Shown here one piece after another: positions 44,996 to 54,974 of a stretch of 64,000 bases of DNA. Below the pieces are notes generated by a model that had not been told where the DNA came from, made no database searches, and saw nothing but the letters and a program-made list of their open reading frames with translations. Both the position numbers and the translations under genes were made by a program. Numbering within the stretch: position 1 is the stretch's first letter; every line of letters starts with the position of its first letter. This DNA comes from Neobacillus notoginsengisoli (lineage in GTDB: Bacteria > Bacillota > Bacilli > Bacillales > Cytobacillaceae). The DNA is taken from contig NZ_QWEG01000014.1 of the NCBI RefSeq assembly GCF_003515685.1, positions 35,663-99,662 of the forward strand, given 5' to 3'.

Positions 44996-45901
44996 GTGGC
45001 CAGGTTTAAACATGCGATATTCATTTACAATGCAAATGCTGGACAAAAAGATATTTCTAGAACACTTAGGATTTGTGTTCCCATTCTAAGTTCGGCCATC
45101 GACGAATTGCTTTTGTTGAAAACCGACAGACCTGGCCATGCACAACTGCTTTGCAGTGAATATGGGGAACACACGGATCTGGTTGTGATTCTGGGCGGGG
45201 ATGGAACTGTACACGAATGCGTAAATGGTCTTGCATCTTTAGCCAAAAGACCCGCCATCGCGATTTTGCCGGGAGGGACATGCAATGACATCAGCAGAAC
45301 CCTCAATATGCCCCAAGATATTCGGCAGGCAGCAGAAACGGTCGTGTCGGGAAAACTTGTTCCATTGGACGCCATGGATATAAACGGACATTGTGCATTA
45401 AACTTTTGGGGGGTAGGACTTGTCACAGAAGTATCGAACAATATAAAGGATTCCGAGAAAGCGCTGTTGGGAAAGGTCAGCTATTACCTCAGTGCAATTC
45501 GGACAATGAGGGAAATGGAACCTTTTTCCTACACTGTCCAATGTGATGGGAAGTTGTACGAAGGAGAAGCGGTCATGGTCCTTGCAGCTAACGGACGGTA
45601 TATAGGGACAAATGAGCTGCCATTCCGAAACATTCACGCCGACGATGGGAAAGCGAATGTTTTTATTATAAAAAATACAAATCTGGCACTTATGAAGGAA
45701 GTATTCACCTTGGATATTACATTGGAAGAGGATTCCGCAAGTGAGGTTCTTCATTGCAGTGGAAGTGAAATTGTGATTCAAACTGAAAGCAAAATGGAGG
45801 CAGACATGGACGGGGAAGTTTATTTAGAAACACCGGCTCATATTCGGGTCTTGAAGCATCATTTTTTTGCCATTGTGCCAAGTTCTGGGAGTTTAGGTTA
45901 G
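44996..45901 (+). CDS. diacylglycerol/lipid kinase family protein (DgkB/YegS type)
   Basis: A 301-residue lipid kinase with HAIFIYNANAG at the N-terminus, the nucleotide-binding VVILGGDGTVHECVNGL (about residues 63-79) and LPGGTCNDISRTL. The C-terminal beta domain includes DAMDINGHCALNFWGVGL. The frame opens at 44885, but AGGAG (44981-44985) is spaced for GTG 44996, giving the usual family length. The upstream in-frame part would overlap the divergent gene's promoter. DgkB phosphorylates diacylglycerol; other family members act on different lipids. It is divergent from the channel-like gene. Confidence 0.88.
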   Translation: MARFKHAIFIYNANAGQKDISRTLRICVPILSSAIDELLLLKTDRPGHAQLLCSEYGEHTDLVVILGGDGTVHECVNGLASLAKRPAIAILPGGTCNDISRTLNMPQDIRQAAETVVSGKLVPLDAMDINGHCALNFWGVGLVTEVSNNIKDSEKALLGKVSYYLSAIRTMREMEPFSYTVQCDGKLYEGEAVMVLAANGRYIGTNELPFRNIHADDGKANVFIIKNTNLALMKEVFTLDITLEEDSASEVLHCSGSEIVIQTESKMEADMDGEVYLETPAHIRVLKHHFFAIVPSSGSLG

Positions 45902-45912
45902 GGAAGAACGTT

Positions 45913-45938
45913 AAAAAGGGCGGTGGTCCGCCCTTTTT
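45913..45938. terminator. bidirectional terminator
   Basis: AAAAAGGGCGG pairs with CCGCCCTTTTT around TGGT, serving the lipid kinase and convergent mgtE. Confidence 0.93.
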
Positions 45939-47295
45939 ACTTAAGCTGATTTAAAAACAATGTAGCAATACCGAAGTAAGTGATTAATGAAAAAATATCG
46001 TTCAAGGTTGTGATGAGTGGTCCTGAAGCCACCGCCGGGTCAATATTAAAATGGTATAGAACGAGAGGAATGACTGTCCCTGCAAGTGTTCCAATGATGA
46101 GAGTGAGGAAAAGGGAAGAGCCGACAACAATTCCCAGAATCAAATCTCCCTGCCAAATAAAAGCAATCACCGAAATAAGCAGGGCGCAGGTCAGGCCAAT
46201 GATCAAGCCGACCCCCAGTTCCCTTGAGACGAGCCGGAAGATTACTTTTTTATCGATATCAGTGGAAATGAGTCCCCTTACAACGACTGCCAGGGACTGT
46301 GTACCGGTGTTACCGGTCATCCCGGCAATCATCGGCATGAAAAATGCCAAGGCTACTACCTTTTCGAGCGTTTCTGAATAGGAACTGATAATCTTCCCTG
46401 AAACAAGTCCGATAAAGAGGAGAAGAATCAACCACGGGAGCCTCCGATATGCAGCTGTGAAGGCTCTTGTGTCAAAGTCAATCGACTTACCAGCAGCCGA
46501 AAGTTTTTCAATATCCTCGTTCGCTTCCTGAATGAAGACGTCAATAATATCATCGACTGTCACGATTCCCATAAGGACATTGTCTTCATTTACAACGGGT
46601 ATGGCCATGAAGTCATATCGCTCAATCATTCTGGCGACCTCTTCCTGGTCCATCATGTCCGAGACCGCGATAACCCGTTCGAACATAATGTTCTTAATGA
46701 TTTCATCTGCATCGGCAATCAGCAAATCACGATAGGAGACAACGCCGACAAGCCGTCTCTTTTCATCTATTACATATAAATAATTGATTGTTTCGGCAAA
46801 ATCAGCAAATGACCTCAATTTTCCGACTGCATCGCGGACGGTATAATAATTCCGAATCCAGACGAATCGATTTGTCATCAGTCTTCCCGCTGTTTCGGGC
46901 GGGTAGTTCATAATATCCTGAACGATTTTTGACTCTTCCTTCTTCATTCCGGACAGAAGGGAGGTAATCCTCTCAGGAGAAAGTTCTTCCAAAAGGGAGG
47001 CGAGGTCGTCATTATCCATCAGGTCCAGGACTTTTCCTGTTTTTTCAACCCCGAGTTTATTTAGGACCTCCAATTGTTGGTCAGTATCAAGCTCTTCCAG
47101 CAAATCAGCGAGGAGATGTGCGTTAAGGAACAAGAGGAAACGGGTCTTGTGCTTGATCGGGAAACTCTCATACAGCTTCGCCACATCATACGGCTGCAAC
47201 TCATCCACAATGGCTTCGAAATCTTTCTTTCTGTTTTCTATAATGGCTTTAAGTGCCTGTAGAGTAATTTCATCCTCTGTCATATTTTTAATCAT
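45937..47295 (-). CDS. mgtE: magnesium transporter MgtE
   Basis: A 452-residue Mg2+ channel: N-terminal superhelical domain (about residues 1-130; LLEELDTDQQLEVLNKLG), two CBS domains (about 135-255) and a five-helix membrane domain with MPMIAGMTGNTGTQSLAVVVRG, the Mg2+ filter region, and the conserved last-helix SLITYFG. The frame extends upstream to 47439, but GGAAAGGAG is spaced for ATG 47295, giving the standard length. Many mgtE genes are under an M-box riboswitch; I see none here, only a short leader after the promoter at 47336. Confidence 0.94.
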   Translation of the reverse strand: MIKNMTEDEITLQALKAIIENRKKDFEAIVDELQPYDVAKLYESFPIKHKTRFLLFLNAHLLADLLEELDTDQQLEVLNKLGVEKTGKVLDLMDNDDLASLLEELSPERITSLLSGMKKEESKIVQDIMNYPPETAGRLMTNRFVWIRNYYTVRDAVGKLRSFADFAETINYLYVIDEKRRLVGVVSYRDLLIADADEIIKNIMFERVIAVSDMMDQEEVARMIERYDFMAIPVVNEDNVLMGIVTVDDIIDVFIQEANEDIEKLSAAGKSIDFDTRAFTAAYRRLPWLILLLFIGLVSGKIISSYSETLEKVVALAFFMPMIAGMTGNTGTQSLAVVVRGLISTDIDKKVIFRLVSRELGVGLIIGLTCALLISVIAFIWQGDLILGIVVGSSLFLTLIIGTLAGTVIPLVLYHFNIDPAVASGPLITTLNDIFSLITYFGIATLFLNQLK

Positions 47296-47335
47296 GCACT
47301 CACGCTCCTTTCCAGCAGCATCACTGCCATGTACC

Positions 47336-47364
47336 ATTATATGAGAAAATGCAGTAATTTGAAA
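47336..47364 (-). promoter_or_regulatory. mgtE promoter
   Basis: On the minus strand TTTCAA (47364-47359), 17 bp, TATAAT (47341-47336) gives a sigma-A promoter about 40 bp upstream of the mgtE ATG. The short leader leaves no room for an M-box between promoter and gene. Confidence 0.6.
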
Positions 47365-47372
47365 TGATAAAG

Positions 47373-47660
47373 TGAATCTTCCATCAGTGGGGCGCTTTTC
47401 CCCACTGATGGTTAGCCGCGCGGAGCCCGATTGGTTCAACTAAGCCGCTGAAGGACACAGCGGCAAGTTTCACTGTAATTCACCAATCGGACCTTAAGGC
47501 GCAGTTGCCTCCGGAGAAGGCTTACTGCGCCTTAAGGTGGGGCAAAGTGAATCTTCCATCAGTAGAATGCCTTTCCCTTGCTGATGGTTAGATAAACCAT
47601 ATAGGGACAGTGCCTCCGAGAAGGTATACCCTTAAGCGTTGGGAAAACGCTAAGCGATTG
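47373..47660. repeat. multi-stem palindromic element with two copies of a hairpin module
   Basis: Module copies AGTGAATCTTCCATCAG...CTGATGGTTAG occur at 47371-47415 (stem CCATCAGTGGGG with CCCCACTGATGG, 12 bp) and 47546-47591 (CCATCAG with CTGATGG). Between them, CCGATTGGT (47427-47435) pairs with ACCAATCGG (47482-47490), enclosing GCCGCTG/CAGCGGC (47444-47464). Then ACCTTAAGGCGCAGT (47491-47505) pairs perfectly with ACTGCGCCTTAAGGT (47524-47538). I recall CCATCAGTGGGG/AACCAATCGG hairpins as dispersed Bacillaceae repeats. The region to 47845 beyond it holds no gene. Confidence 0.8.
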
Positions 47661-47866
47661 TTCCAATATAAAGATTTCCCTAATTTGAAGCAAATAGGCA
47701 AGAGATTCTTTTAGCCAAAGAGAAAGTATGGTTCATTTTAACTGATATATGTGTTCTCGGCGCCTGTTAAAATTGTTTGCTTGGAAGGTATGTTTACATG
47801 CGAAAATTTCCCCGGTTTTTGTTATGATGGGTAGGGAACTTTAATATGGAACGGAGGAGTTTGCCT

Positions 47867-48643
47867 TTGAAAAAGCATAATCGGGACGTACGGGACCTCA
47901 TCTATGTCCATCTCAACCAGCCAGCTCAATATGTCATGTCCTGCGGTATCGAATTCCGTGAGTTTGCCGCTGCTTTTTCAGAGTTTGCAAATCATCTTCT
48001 ATTATTGAAACATCAATTCGACGATGGGGATTTTAACCGGCATACTAGGTTTGAATATGTTCCGAGAGAACGGATTGGTAAACTGGCCCGTGAGGATATA
48101 CATGCGTACGGGGATTTTTGCTGGGTTGATTTTGCGGAGGAAGAAGGCTTGAATGAGCTGAATGGCCAAGAGATTGCTGAACTGCTCTATCTCGGCCATT
48201 TGAAACATCATTTAAGGACGCCTTTCTATAATCAGCTTGATAACAGATTTGTTTATCTGGCCCATGATGACGGCTGGTTCAATAAAACATATTACCGCAG
48301 CTTCACGGACTTTTTTTCTATGCTTGGCTATGTCATTCCGTTAAAGCTTGGGGATCTAAAACTCGAAAAGACATTGTTCGGAATTAAGAAAAGGCGTTCG
48401 TATCCGATTGTAAACAAAGAGCTCCTTATTTCATTGGTTCCGTATATGAAAGAAGGAATCTGCATTTCAATTAAGGATGCGGAGCTGCAAAGGGGCAGGG
48501 TTGAAATACCTGTCTGGGTGATAGGTGACTTTGCCAATATGGACGATATGGTTGAGGCATACAGCCAATCTGTCAGAAAGCCTTGCCACGCAAAAATCGT
48601 TTTTGACAAAAAAACAAAAGAATGGAAGCTGTTTGTCATATAG
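47867..48643 (+). CDS. conserved Bacillaceae protein of unknown function
   Basis: About 258 residues, soluble, without signal peptide. The frame opens at ATG 47846, but ACGGAGGAG (47851-47859) overlaps that and points to TTG 47867 (LKKHNRDVRDLIYVHL). The protein is rich in aromatic and His residues (CGIEFREFAAAFSEFANHLLLLKHQF, LGHLKHHLRTPF, DDGWFNKTYYRSF). I do not recognise a domain. It stands alone between the palindromic element and ddl, so context gives no function. Confidence 0.75.
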   Translation: MKKHNRDVRDLIYVHLNQPAQYVMSCGIEFREFAAAFSEFANHLLLLKHQFDDGDFNRHTRFEYVPRERIGKLAREDIHAYGDFCWVDFAEEEGLNELNGQEIAELLYLGHLKHHLRTPFYNQLDNRFVYLAHDDGWFNKTYYRSFTDFFSMLGYVIPLKLGDLKLEKTLFGIKKRRSYPIVNKELLISLVPYMKEGICISIKDAELQRGRVEIPVWVIGDFANMDDMVEAYSQSVRKPCHAKIVFDKKTKEWKLFVI

Positions 48644-48883
48644 GGAAAGACAGATCTCCCAAGCTAGGTTCATTTAAGGCCTAAAATCAATTTACGTAAG
48701 ATCTGGTTTTGACAGGCGTTGGTTCACATAAAATAATAAATGGAAGACAATGATCGTTCCTTTCTGCTTTTTTGTGGTGGTAAAATAGGAGAGCGAAAGG
48801 AAAGGCAAAGCCTGTAACCAGGGAACTGGTTTAGGCTGAAGAAGGCCTGAATGATGGATTAATTAATTGGGAGGTTCAGAGAG

Positions 48884-49954
48884 ATGAAAACAAAACTCGG
48901 TTTGTTATATGGTGGAAAATCTGCGGAGCATCAAGTTTCCCTACAGACAGCAATGGCCGTCATCAAGGCGCTTGATGTGAATAAATTTGATATTTATCCG
49001 ATTTACATAACGGTGGAAGGACAATGGCTAAAAGGGCCGCAGCTTCAAGGGCCGGTGAACTCTGTCAAGGAATTGGCGTTTTCATCTGATCAGGAGGAAG
49101 GAGCTTTGGCGCCAGCCATTTTTTCGGGGAAGACCGGGAACGGTGGAATGGATGTTATTTTCCCCCTTTTGCATGGACCGAATGGTGAGGACGGAACCGT
49201 CCAAGGCTTGCTCGAATTATTAAATCTCCCTTATGTTGGCAATGGAGTGCTTGCATCTTCGGCTGGGATGGATAAGGTCATCATGAAAAACATTTTTGCC
49301 GAAGCGGGCCTGGCCCAGGTTGATTATACTTCCTTTATCCGCAGTGAATGGGAGGCGGATAAAGAGGGAGCCTATGAAAAAGTTGAAAAGCAACTTGGCT
49401 ACCCGTGCTTTGTGAAGCCGGCGAACTTGGGGTCGAGTGTCGGGATCAGCAAGTGCCGTAACCGTGAAGAGCTTGAGCAGGCATTCAAGGAAGCGTTCCT
49501 TTTTGACAGGAAAGTCATTATTGAAGTCGGCGTAAAAGCCAGGGAAATTGAAGTTGGTGTCCTCGGCAATGATGCCCCTGAAGTATCGGTTGCCGGTGAA
49601 ATTGTCCCGAAAAAAGACTTTTATGATTACAAGGCAAAATATGAAGATGGCAATACGGCCTTGATCATCCCAGCGGATATTGATAAAGAAACTTACACCC
49701 GTATCCACGATATGGCAATCAAGGCTTTTAAGGCATTGGATTGCGCTGGTCTAGTCCGTGCGGATTTCTTCTTGACGGAAAACGGAACGGTATTAATTAA
49801 TGAAATCAATACGATGCCTGGATTTACACCGTTCAGTATGTTCCCGCTCCTTTGGAAGCATACTGGAGTGGAATACCCAGAATTAATTGAAAAACTTGTA
49901 AATCTGGCACTTGAAAGGCATACAGAAAAGCAGAGCATTAAACATACTTTTTAG
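48884..49954 (+). CDS. ddl: D-alanine--D-alanine ligase
   Basis: A 356-residue ATP-grasp ligase that joins two D-alanines for peptidoglycan. Motifs: [17 protein letters not shown] at the N-terminus, [34 protein letters not shown], and the C-terminal [18 protein letters not shown] with the active-site region that marks D-Ala:D-Ala rather than D-Lac ligases less certainly. ATG 48884 follows GGGAGG. Together with murF downstream and alr at 61413 it supplies the D-Ala-D-Ala pathway. A terminator separates it from murF. Confidence 0.95.
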   Translation: MKTKLGLLYGGKSAEHQVSLQTAMAVIKALDVNKFDIYPIYITVEGQWLKGPQLQGPVNSVKELAFSSDQEEGALAPAIFSGKTGNGGMDVIFPLLHGPNGEDGTVQGLLELLNLPYVGNGVLASSAGMDKVIMKNIFAEAGLAQVDYTSFIRSEWEADKEGAYEKVEKQLGYPCFVKPANLGSSVGISKCRNREELEQAFKEAFLFDRKVIIEVGVKAREIEVGVLGNDAPEVSVAGEIVPKKDFYDYKAKYEDGNTALIIPADIDKETYTRIHDMAIKAFKALDCAGLVRADFFLTENGTVLINEINTMPGFTPFSMFPLLWKHTGVEYPELIEKLVNLALERHTEKQSIKHTF

Positions 49955-49964
49955 AAAAAGCTGG

Positions 49965-49994
49965 AAGGACACTGCTAGTGAAGTGTCCTTTTTT
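49965..49994 (+). terminator. Rho-independent terminator between ddl and murF
   Basis: AAGGACACT pairs with AGTGTCCTT and six Ts follow. It may act as a partial attenuator, since murF starts only 20 bp later. Confidence 0.85.
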
Positions 49995-50013
49995 GCCATA
50001 GGAGGGAATCTGG

Positions 50014-51405
50014 GTGATTCGGAAAACGGTTAAAGACATTACGGACATGATTGAGGTGCTGAATGACACGGTGTCCATTGCGGACATCTTAATCAGCGGT
50101 GTTTCAATTGATTCGCGGAAAATAGAAAAAGGCCAATTGTTCGTGCCTTTTAAAGGTGAGAAAGTGGATGGACATAAGTTCGTCGAAGGAGCGATTAAAA
50201 ATGGAGCGGCCGCAGCCTTTTGGCAAAAGGATGTCCCAAACCCGCCGGAGGGCCTGCCGTTATTGATTGTCGATGACTGCCTTGTGGCTCTTCAGGAATT
50301 GGCTAGGAGCTATCGCAAACAGCTCGGCGTTAAGGTAGTCGGCATCACTGGCAGCAATGGCAAAACAACGACCAAAGATATGGCGGCGAGCTTATTGTCC
50401 TTGAAATATAAAGTGCAGAAAACCGAAGGGAACTATAACAACCACATCGGCTTGCCGCTCACTGTGTTGAACCTTGATGAGGATACGGAAGTGGCAGTTC
50501 TGGAGATGGGCATGAGCGGCCGGGGAGAGATTTCTTTTCTAACGAAGCTCGCCAGCCCGGATGCGGTCATTATTACAAATATTGGCGAGTCCCATCTTCT
50601 TGACCTTGGCTCCAGGGAGGGAATTGCTGAGGCGAAGCTTGAAATTCTTGAAGGTTTGAAGGATGGCGGACTGGCTGTCTTGAACGGAGACGAGCCGTTG
50701 CTTATGGAAAGGCTGTCCGGCTTGAGCGAGTCTGTTAGCGTGCACACATTCGGGCGGACTGAATCCAATGACATGTATCCAGTCGGCATTGCACAGTCCG
50801 GAAGAGGAAATGAATTCGGCATCAATCTCTCAGAGCAGAGATTCTTTTTGCCGGTACTTGGCACCCATAATATTATGAACGCGTTGGCCGCGATGCTAGT
50901 TGCGAGGCATTTCTCCGTTCCATTCGAAGAAATGGCGGAAGGCCTCAAATCAGTCAAGCTCACACAGATGAGGATGGAGCTATCCGAAGGCCGAAATGGC
51001 GAAAAAATCATTAACGATGCGTATAATGCCAGCCCTACTTCAGTTAGCGCCGCCATAGAGCTCGTATCCAATCTCGATGGATTTGAGAATAAAATCCTCG
51101 TGCTCGGCGATATGCTGGAGCTTGGTCCATTGGAAGATGAATACCATCTCAAGATAGGTGAAAATCTGGAATCTGGCAAAATTAACCTGGTATTCACATA
51201 CGGCAAGCTAGGTGCCAAAATCGCTGAAGGGGCTAAAAAGACACTTGGCGCTGAACGGGTTTACTCTTTCACTGACAAGGAAATGCTAAGTGAAGAATTA
51301 AAAAAACACACAAATGCACAAACATTAGTTTTAGTTAAGGCTTCGAGGGGAATGAAATTGGAAGAAGTAGTTGCATCCCTGGAGAAAGAAAGTAATAAGG
51401 GATAA
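50014..51405 (+). CDS. murF: UDP-MurNAc-tripeptide--D-Ala-D-Ala ligase
   Basis: A 463-residue Mur ligase that adds D-Ala-D-Ala to the peptidoglycan precursor. Domain 1 has GVSIDSRKIEKGQLFVPF; domain 2 has the ATP loop GITGSNGKTTTKDMAA and NYNNHIGLPLTVL; domain 3 has NDAYNASPTSVSAAI and LGDMLELG. GTG 50014 follows GGAGGG. Order ddl-murF-cshA is the same as in B. subtilis, with an esterase gene in between here. Confidence 0.96.
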   Translation: MIRKTVKDITDMIEVLNDTVSIADILISGVSIDSRKIEKGQLFVPFKGEKVDGHKFVEGAIKNGAAAAFWQKDVPNPPEGLPLLIVDDCLVALQELARSYRKQLGVKVVGITGSNGKTTTKDMAASLLSLKYKVQKTEGNYNNHIGLPLTVLNLDEDTEVAVLEMGMSGRGEISFLTKLASPDAVIITNIGESHLLDLGSREGIAEAKLEILEGLKDGGLAVLNGDEPLLMERLSGLSESVSVHTFGRTESNDMYPVGIAQSGRGNEFGINLSEQRFFLPVLGTHNIMNALAAMLVARHFSVPFEEMAEGLKSVKLTQMRMELSEGRNGEKIINDAYNASPTSVSAAIELVSNLDGFENKILVLGDMLELGPLEDEYHLKIGENLESGKINLVFTYGKLGAKIAEGAKKTLGAERVYSFTDKEMLSEELKKHTNAQTLVLVKASRGMKLEEVVASLEKESNKG

Positions 51406-51432
51406 CTGTCCGGCTTGGAAGGTGATAGGGAA

Positions 51433-52146
51433 ATGATAGGCTGTTTATGCATCCATGGCTTTACTGGTGCACCTTATGAAGTGCAGCCTCTTGCCGATTA
51501 TCTGAAAGACAGGCACCCTGATTGGGTTTTCCGTGTGCCAACGCTCCCCGGCCACGGAGAAAGCCTATCCCTTCGGGGAATAAAATATAAACAATGGCTC
51601 GCCCATGCAGAACAAGAATATCTTGAACTGTCGAAGCAGTGCGATCAAATTTACGTCATCGGCTTTTCAATGGGCGGTCTGATCGCCAGCCACCTGGCAA
51701 CTACTTATAAAGTCGATAAGCTTGTATTGCTGAGCGCTGCTGCCTATTATTTAAATCCTCGGCAGATGGCATCTGAATTGAAGGAAATGGCAAAGGATTT
51801 AGTTCAGGGAAATTTAGAGGAAAATGAATTATTCCTGCGTTATAAACGGAAAATAACACAAACACCTATTTCCGCCGCTATGCAGTTCCGGAAGCTCGTT
51901 GGATTCGTCCGGCCCCAGCTATGCCGGATTCAGACGCCGACTTTGATCGCACAGGGAGAAAGCGATAGCCTTGTCCCCCCGAAAAGTGCGGAGTTCCTTT
52001 ATGAAACAATTCCGGCAAAACAGAAGCATTTGACCTATATAAAAGAATCGGCCCACCATATTTGCCATTGCCGGGAAAGAATTGCCCTTTTTTCCCAGGT
52101 TGACGCCTTTCTTGATGGTATGCACGAAATGCAGGAATCCTGCTAG
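51433..52146 (+). CDS. alpha/beta-hydrolase, carboxylesterase-like
   Basis: A 237-residue hydrolase with HGFTG (oxyanion side, residues 8-12), GFSMGG (nucleophile S79), a late Asp in AQGESDSLVPPKSAEF and the catalytic His expected in ESAHHICHC. Resembles Est30-type carboxylesterases and monoacylglycerol lipases. The frame opens at TTG 51415, but AAGGTGAT is spaced for ATG 51433. It follows murF by 27 bp and is probably co-transcribed. The natural substrate is unknown. Confidence 0.88.
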   Translation: MIGCLCIHGFTGAPYEVQPLADYLKDRHPDWVFRVPTLPGHGESLSLRGIKYKQWLAHAEQEYLELSKQCDQIYVIGFSMGGLIASHLATTYKVDKLVLLSAAAYYLNPRQMASELKEMAKDLVQGNLEENELFLRYKRKITQTPISAAMQFRKLVGFVRPQLCRIQTPTLIAQGESDSLVPPKSAEFLYETIPAKQKHLTYIKESAHHICHCRERIALFSQVDAFLDGMHEMQESC

Positions 52147-52224
52147 AAGGCGTATGCTTAATTGCATTATATCGGCAAAAATGGTATGATAAGCACCAAC
52201 GTGTCTAAAAGGTCGTGATTACAG

Positions 52225-52257
52225 GGCATACTCCTTGGGGAGAATGTCTTTTTTTTG
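52225..52257 (+). terminator. Rho-independent terminator ahead of cshA
   Basis: GGCATACTCC pairs imperfectly with GGAGAATGTC around TTGG, followed by eight Ts. It lies about 110 bp upstream of cshA, so it either ends the murF transcript or attenuates cshA. Confidence 0.75.
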
Positions 52258-52364
52258 CTAAAATAGAGGAATGAAAACGGAACAATGCTCTTATGTGAAT
52301 TCGGGACGTTTTTCTGCACGTATAAAACTATATTTACAGCAACACATGAAGGAGAATGAAAACA

Positions 52365-53843
52365 TTGATTAAGTTTGAAGAGTTAGGCATTAGCCAACCA
52401 ACCTTGAAAGCCGTTCTCAAAATGGGTTTTGAAGAGGCAACGCCAATCCAGGCGGAAACAATTCCGCTTAGCATGCAAAATAAGGATTTGATTGGACAGG
52501 CCCAAACGGGTACAGGAAAAACAGCTGCGTTCGGCATCCCGCTCGTTGAAAAAATTGACCCTTCCATCCACGCCATCCAGGGGATTATCATTGCCCCTAC
52601 ACGTGAACTTGCCATCCAGGTTTCCGAGGAACTTTACAAAATTGGATCCGGCAAGCGCATTCAAGTATTGCCAATCTATGGAGGCCAAGATATCAGCCGC
52701 CAAATTCGTTCATTGAAAAAAGGCCCCCAAATTATTGTCGGGACTCCGGGAAGGCTCATTGACCATATCAACAGGAAAACAATGCGCCTAGACTCCGTGC
52801 ACACCGCCATCCTTGATGAAGCGGATGAAATGCTGAATATGGGCTTCATTGAGGATATTGAAGCGATCCTCGCTCAAATTCCAACTGAGCGCCAGACGTT
52901 GTTGTTCTCTGCGACAATGCCCGCACCGATTCAGCGAATGGCTGAAAAGTTCATGAAGAATCCTCAGGTTATCCGTGTGAAGGCTAAGGAAATGACTGTT
53001 CCTTCCATCGAGCAGTACTATGTCGAGGTTCAGGAAAAGAATAAATTTGACGTTTTGACAAGGCTCCTAGATATTCAGTCCCCTGAACTGGCAATTATAT
53101 TTGGGCGGACAAAGCGCCGGGTTGATGAGCTTGCAGAAGCTCTTACTTTACGCGGTTATACTGCCGAAGGAATTCATGGCGACCTGACCCAGGCAAAACG
53201 CATTTCCGTTTTGCGCAAGTTTAAAGAAGGTTCCATCGATGTCCTAGTAGCAACAGACGTAGCGGCGCGCGGACTTGATATTTCCGGCGTTACCCATGTC
53301 TATAACTTTGATATCCCACAGGATCCAGAATCCTATGTCCACAGAATCGGCCGTACAGGACGCGCCGGAAAAACTGGTGTCGCTTTGACATTTGTAACTC
53401 CGCGTGAAAGGTCTTACCTAGGCGTGGTCGAGCGGACTACGAAACGTAAAATGGAAAGAATGACGCCGCCAACCCTTGACGAAGCGTTGGAAGGCCAGCA
53501 AAAAGCAGTGGTTGAAAGGATCGAACAAACAATCGAAACCAACAACCTCCAATATTATAAAGCAGCCGCAACTGAGCTTCTTGAAAAACATGATGCTTCA
53601 GCAGTTGTTGCCGCTGTGTTGAAAATGCTGACGAAAGAGCCTGATACAACGCCTGTCAAGCTGACTGAAGAATCGCCTCTTCCACAACGAAGGGACCGTG
53701 ACAGGAAGCCATTCAACAGAGGCGGACGCGGGGATTCCAAGGGCGGATATGACCGCCGCAAAAAGGGCTCCGGCTCCCGCTATGGTGAAAAGCGCCCGTA
53801 CGAAAAGCGCACAGGCGGCAAGCCGCGTAGCTTTTCGAAATAA
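52365..53843 (+). CDS. cshA: DEAD-box RNA helicase CshA
   Basis: A helicase of about 492 residues matching B. subtilis CshA. Q motif ([13 protein letters not shown]), Walker [16 protein letters not shown] ([12 protein letters not shown]), SAT, and the helicase motifs ARGLDIS and [13 protein letters not shown] are all present. The C-terminal tail is rich in Arg, Lys and Gly, binding RNA. The frame opens at ATG 52356, but AAGGAGA abuts it; TTG 52365 is the better-spaced start. CshA works in ribosome biogenesis and RNA decay, especially in the cold. Confidence 0.95.
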   Translation: MIKFEELGISQPTLKAVLKMGFEEATPIQAETIPLSMQNKDLIGQAQTGTGKTAAFGIPLVEKIDPSIHAIQGIIIAPTRELAIQVSEELYKIGSGKRIQVLPIYGGQDISRQIRSLKKGPQIIVGTPGRLIDHINRKTMRLDSVHTAILDEADEMLNMGFIEDIEAILAQIPTERQTLLFSATMPAPIQRMAEKFMKNPQVIRVKAKEMTVPSIEQYYVEVQEKNKFDVLTRLLDIQSPELAIIFGRTKRRVDELAEALTLRGYTAEGIHGDLTQAKRISVLRKFKEGSIDVLVATDVAARGLDISGVTHVYNFDIPQDPESYVHRIGRTGRAGKTGVALTFVTPRERSYLGVVERTTKRKMERMTPPTLDEALEGQQKAVVERIEQTIETNNLQYYKAAATELLEKHDASAVVAAVLKMLTKEPDTTPVKLTEESPLPQRRDRDRKPFNRGGRGDSKGGYDRRKKGSGSRYGEKRPYEKRTGGKPRSFSK

Positions 53844-53878
53844 GGTAAGGTCCTGAATAATATTTTAAATTTTTACAG

Positions 53879-53907
53879 CACGGCTCTCCTTGGGGCCGTG
53901 TTTTTTT
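53879..53907 (+). terminator. Rho-independent terminator after cshA
   Basis: CACGGC pairs with GCCGTG across CTCCTTGGG, with seven Ts after it. Confidence 0.88.
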
Positions 53908-54049
53908 ATTTTTGGAAAATGTTATACGTCCGTATTTGTGGTTTAAAATAATTATTTTTGCAAAATGCAACAAAATATTCACAACTTGATGGCGGATTTT
54001 TGTAACCGCTTTATACAATGAGGTTATAAGTGATGAAAGGAAGTGGAGT

Positions 54050-54958
54050 ATGATAGTTAAAAGCCGTTCTGAATCATATGAGCTACAAGGTTTACGTTAT
54101 CTTAACACGCGAATGGATCTTCCCGAAAATACCAAGTACCGCCTGTCGTACCTGGAGAAAGGTTATGAAGGTGAGGTGAAATTCGATGAGCTGACAAAGA
54201 ACTTAAGTTAAGAAAGGTACATCCTCAATGGTCTGCTTTTAGAATTGAACGGATCGTATTTTCAACTTGATACAGTTATTATTTCAGGAGGTGTGATTCA
54301 TTTAATTGATACAAAAAATTATAGCGACGATTATTTCTGGGAGAACGGAAAGTTATATTTTCTGTCGACAAAAAAGGAATGCAAAAATCCTGTCGAACAA
54401 TTGAATAGGGGCCTGCTTCTGTTCAAGCAGCTTCTCCACAGCCTCAAACTGAATTACCTCGTTGAAGCTTTTGCTATCTTCATTCATCCTGAATTCACTT
54501 TATATCAAGCCCCCACGGATCTACCAATTATTCATCCAACCCAAGTAAAACGTTTTATAGATGAGTTGGACAAAACAAAATCTGTGCTGAATGATGGTCA
54601 TAAAAAACTCGCCCAAGCGTTAATCAGCCTAAATCAACCGAAAAATCCCTTTGAAAAATTACCGGAATACAAATATGAGCAATTAAGGAAGGGGATTTTT
54701 TCAAAGTGTTGCGAAACTCAACTTTTTGTTGTGAACTTGAACCGTTTTTTATGTTTGAAATGCGGAGAGTCGGAAAAAATTGAAGATGCAATAATAAGAA
54801 ATGTGAACGAGTATAAGTTTCTATTTCCGGACAGAAAAATAACAACTAGCAGCATACAGGAATGGTGCCAAACCGGGTTGAGTAAAAGGACAATTACAAG
54901 GGTATTAAAGAAACATTTTACTGCCTTTGGAAATACTAGTAATACTTTTTATAAATAA
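54050..54958 (+). pseudogene. NERD-domain protein gene broken by one in-frame TAA
   Basis: ATG 54050 (after GGAAGTGGAG) starts a frame that stops at TAA 54209-54211 after 53 codons. The same frame then continues open to 54958 and reads the rest of a nuclease-related (NERD) domain: KGYEGEVKFDEL before the stop, ERYILNGLLLELNGSYFQLDT and GGVIHLIDTKNYSDDYFWENGK after it. One base change (from CAA, GAA or AAA) would repair it. The C-terminal half has CCETQLFVVNLNRFLCLKCGESE, a possible zinc ribbon, and an HTH-like end. Restart at ATG 54245 could give a fragment. The gene is set between cshA and uvsE, next to array 3. Confidence 0.8.
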
Positions 54959-54974
54959 GGTTGGCTTTTGCTTC

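Noticed and set aside
47296..47660. M-box Mg2+ riboswitch ahead of mgtE
   Set aside because: None of the M-box core segments was found on either strand, and the promoter lies between the palindromic element and the gene.
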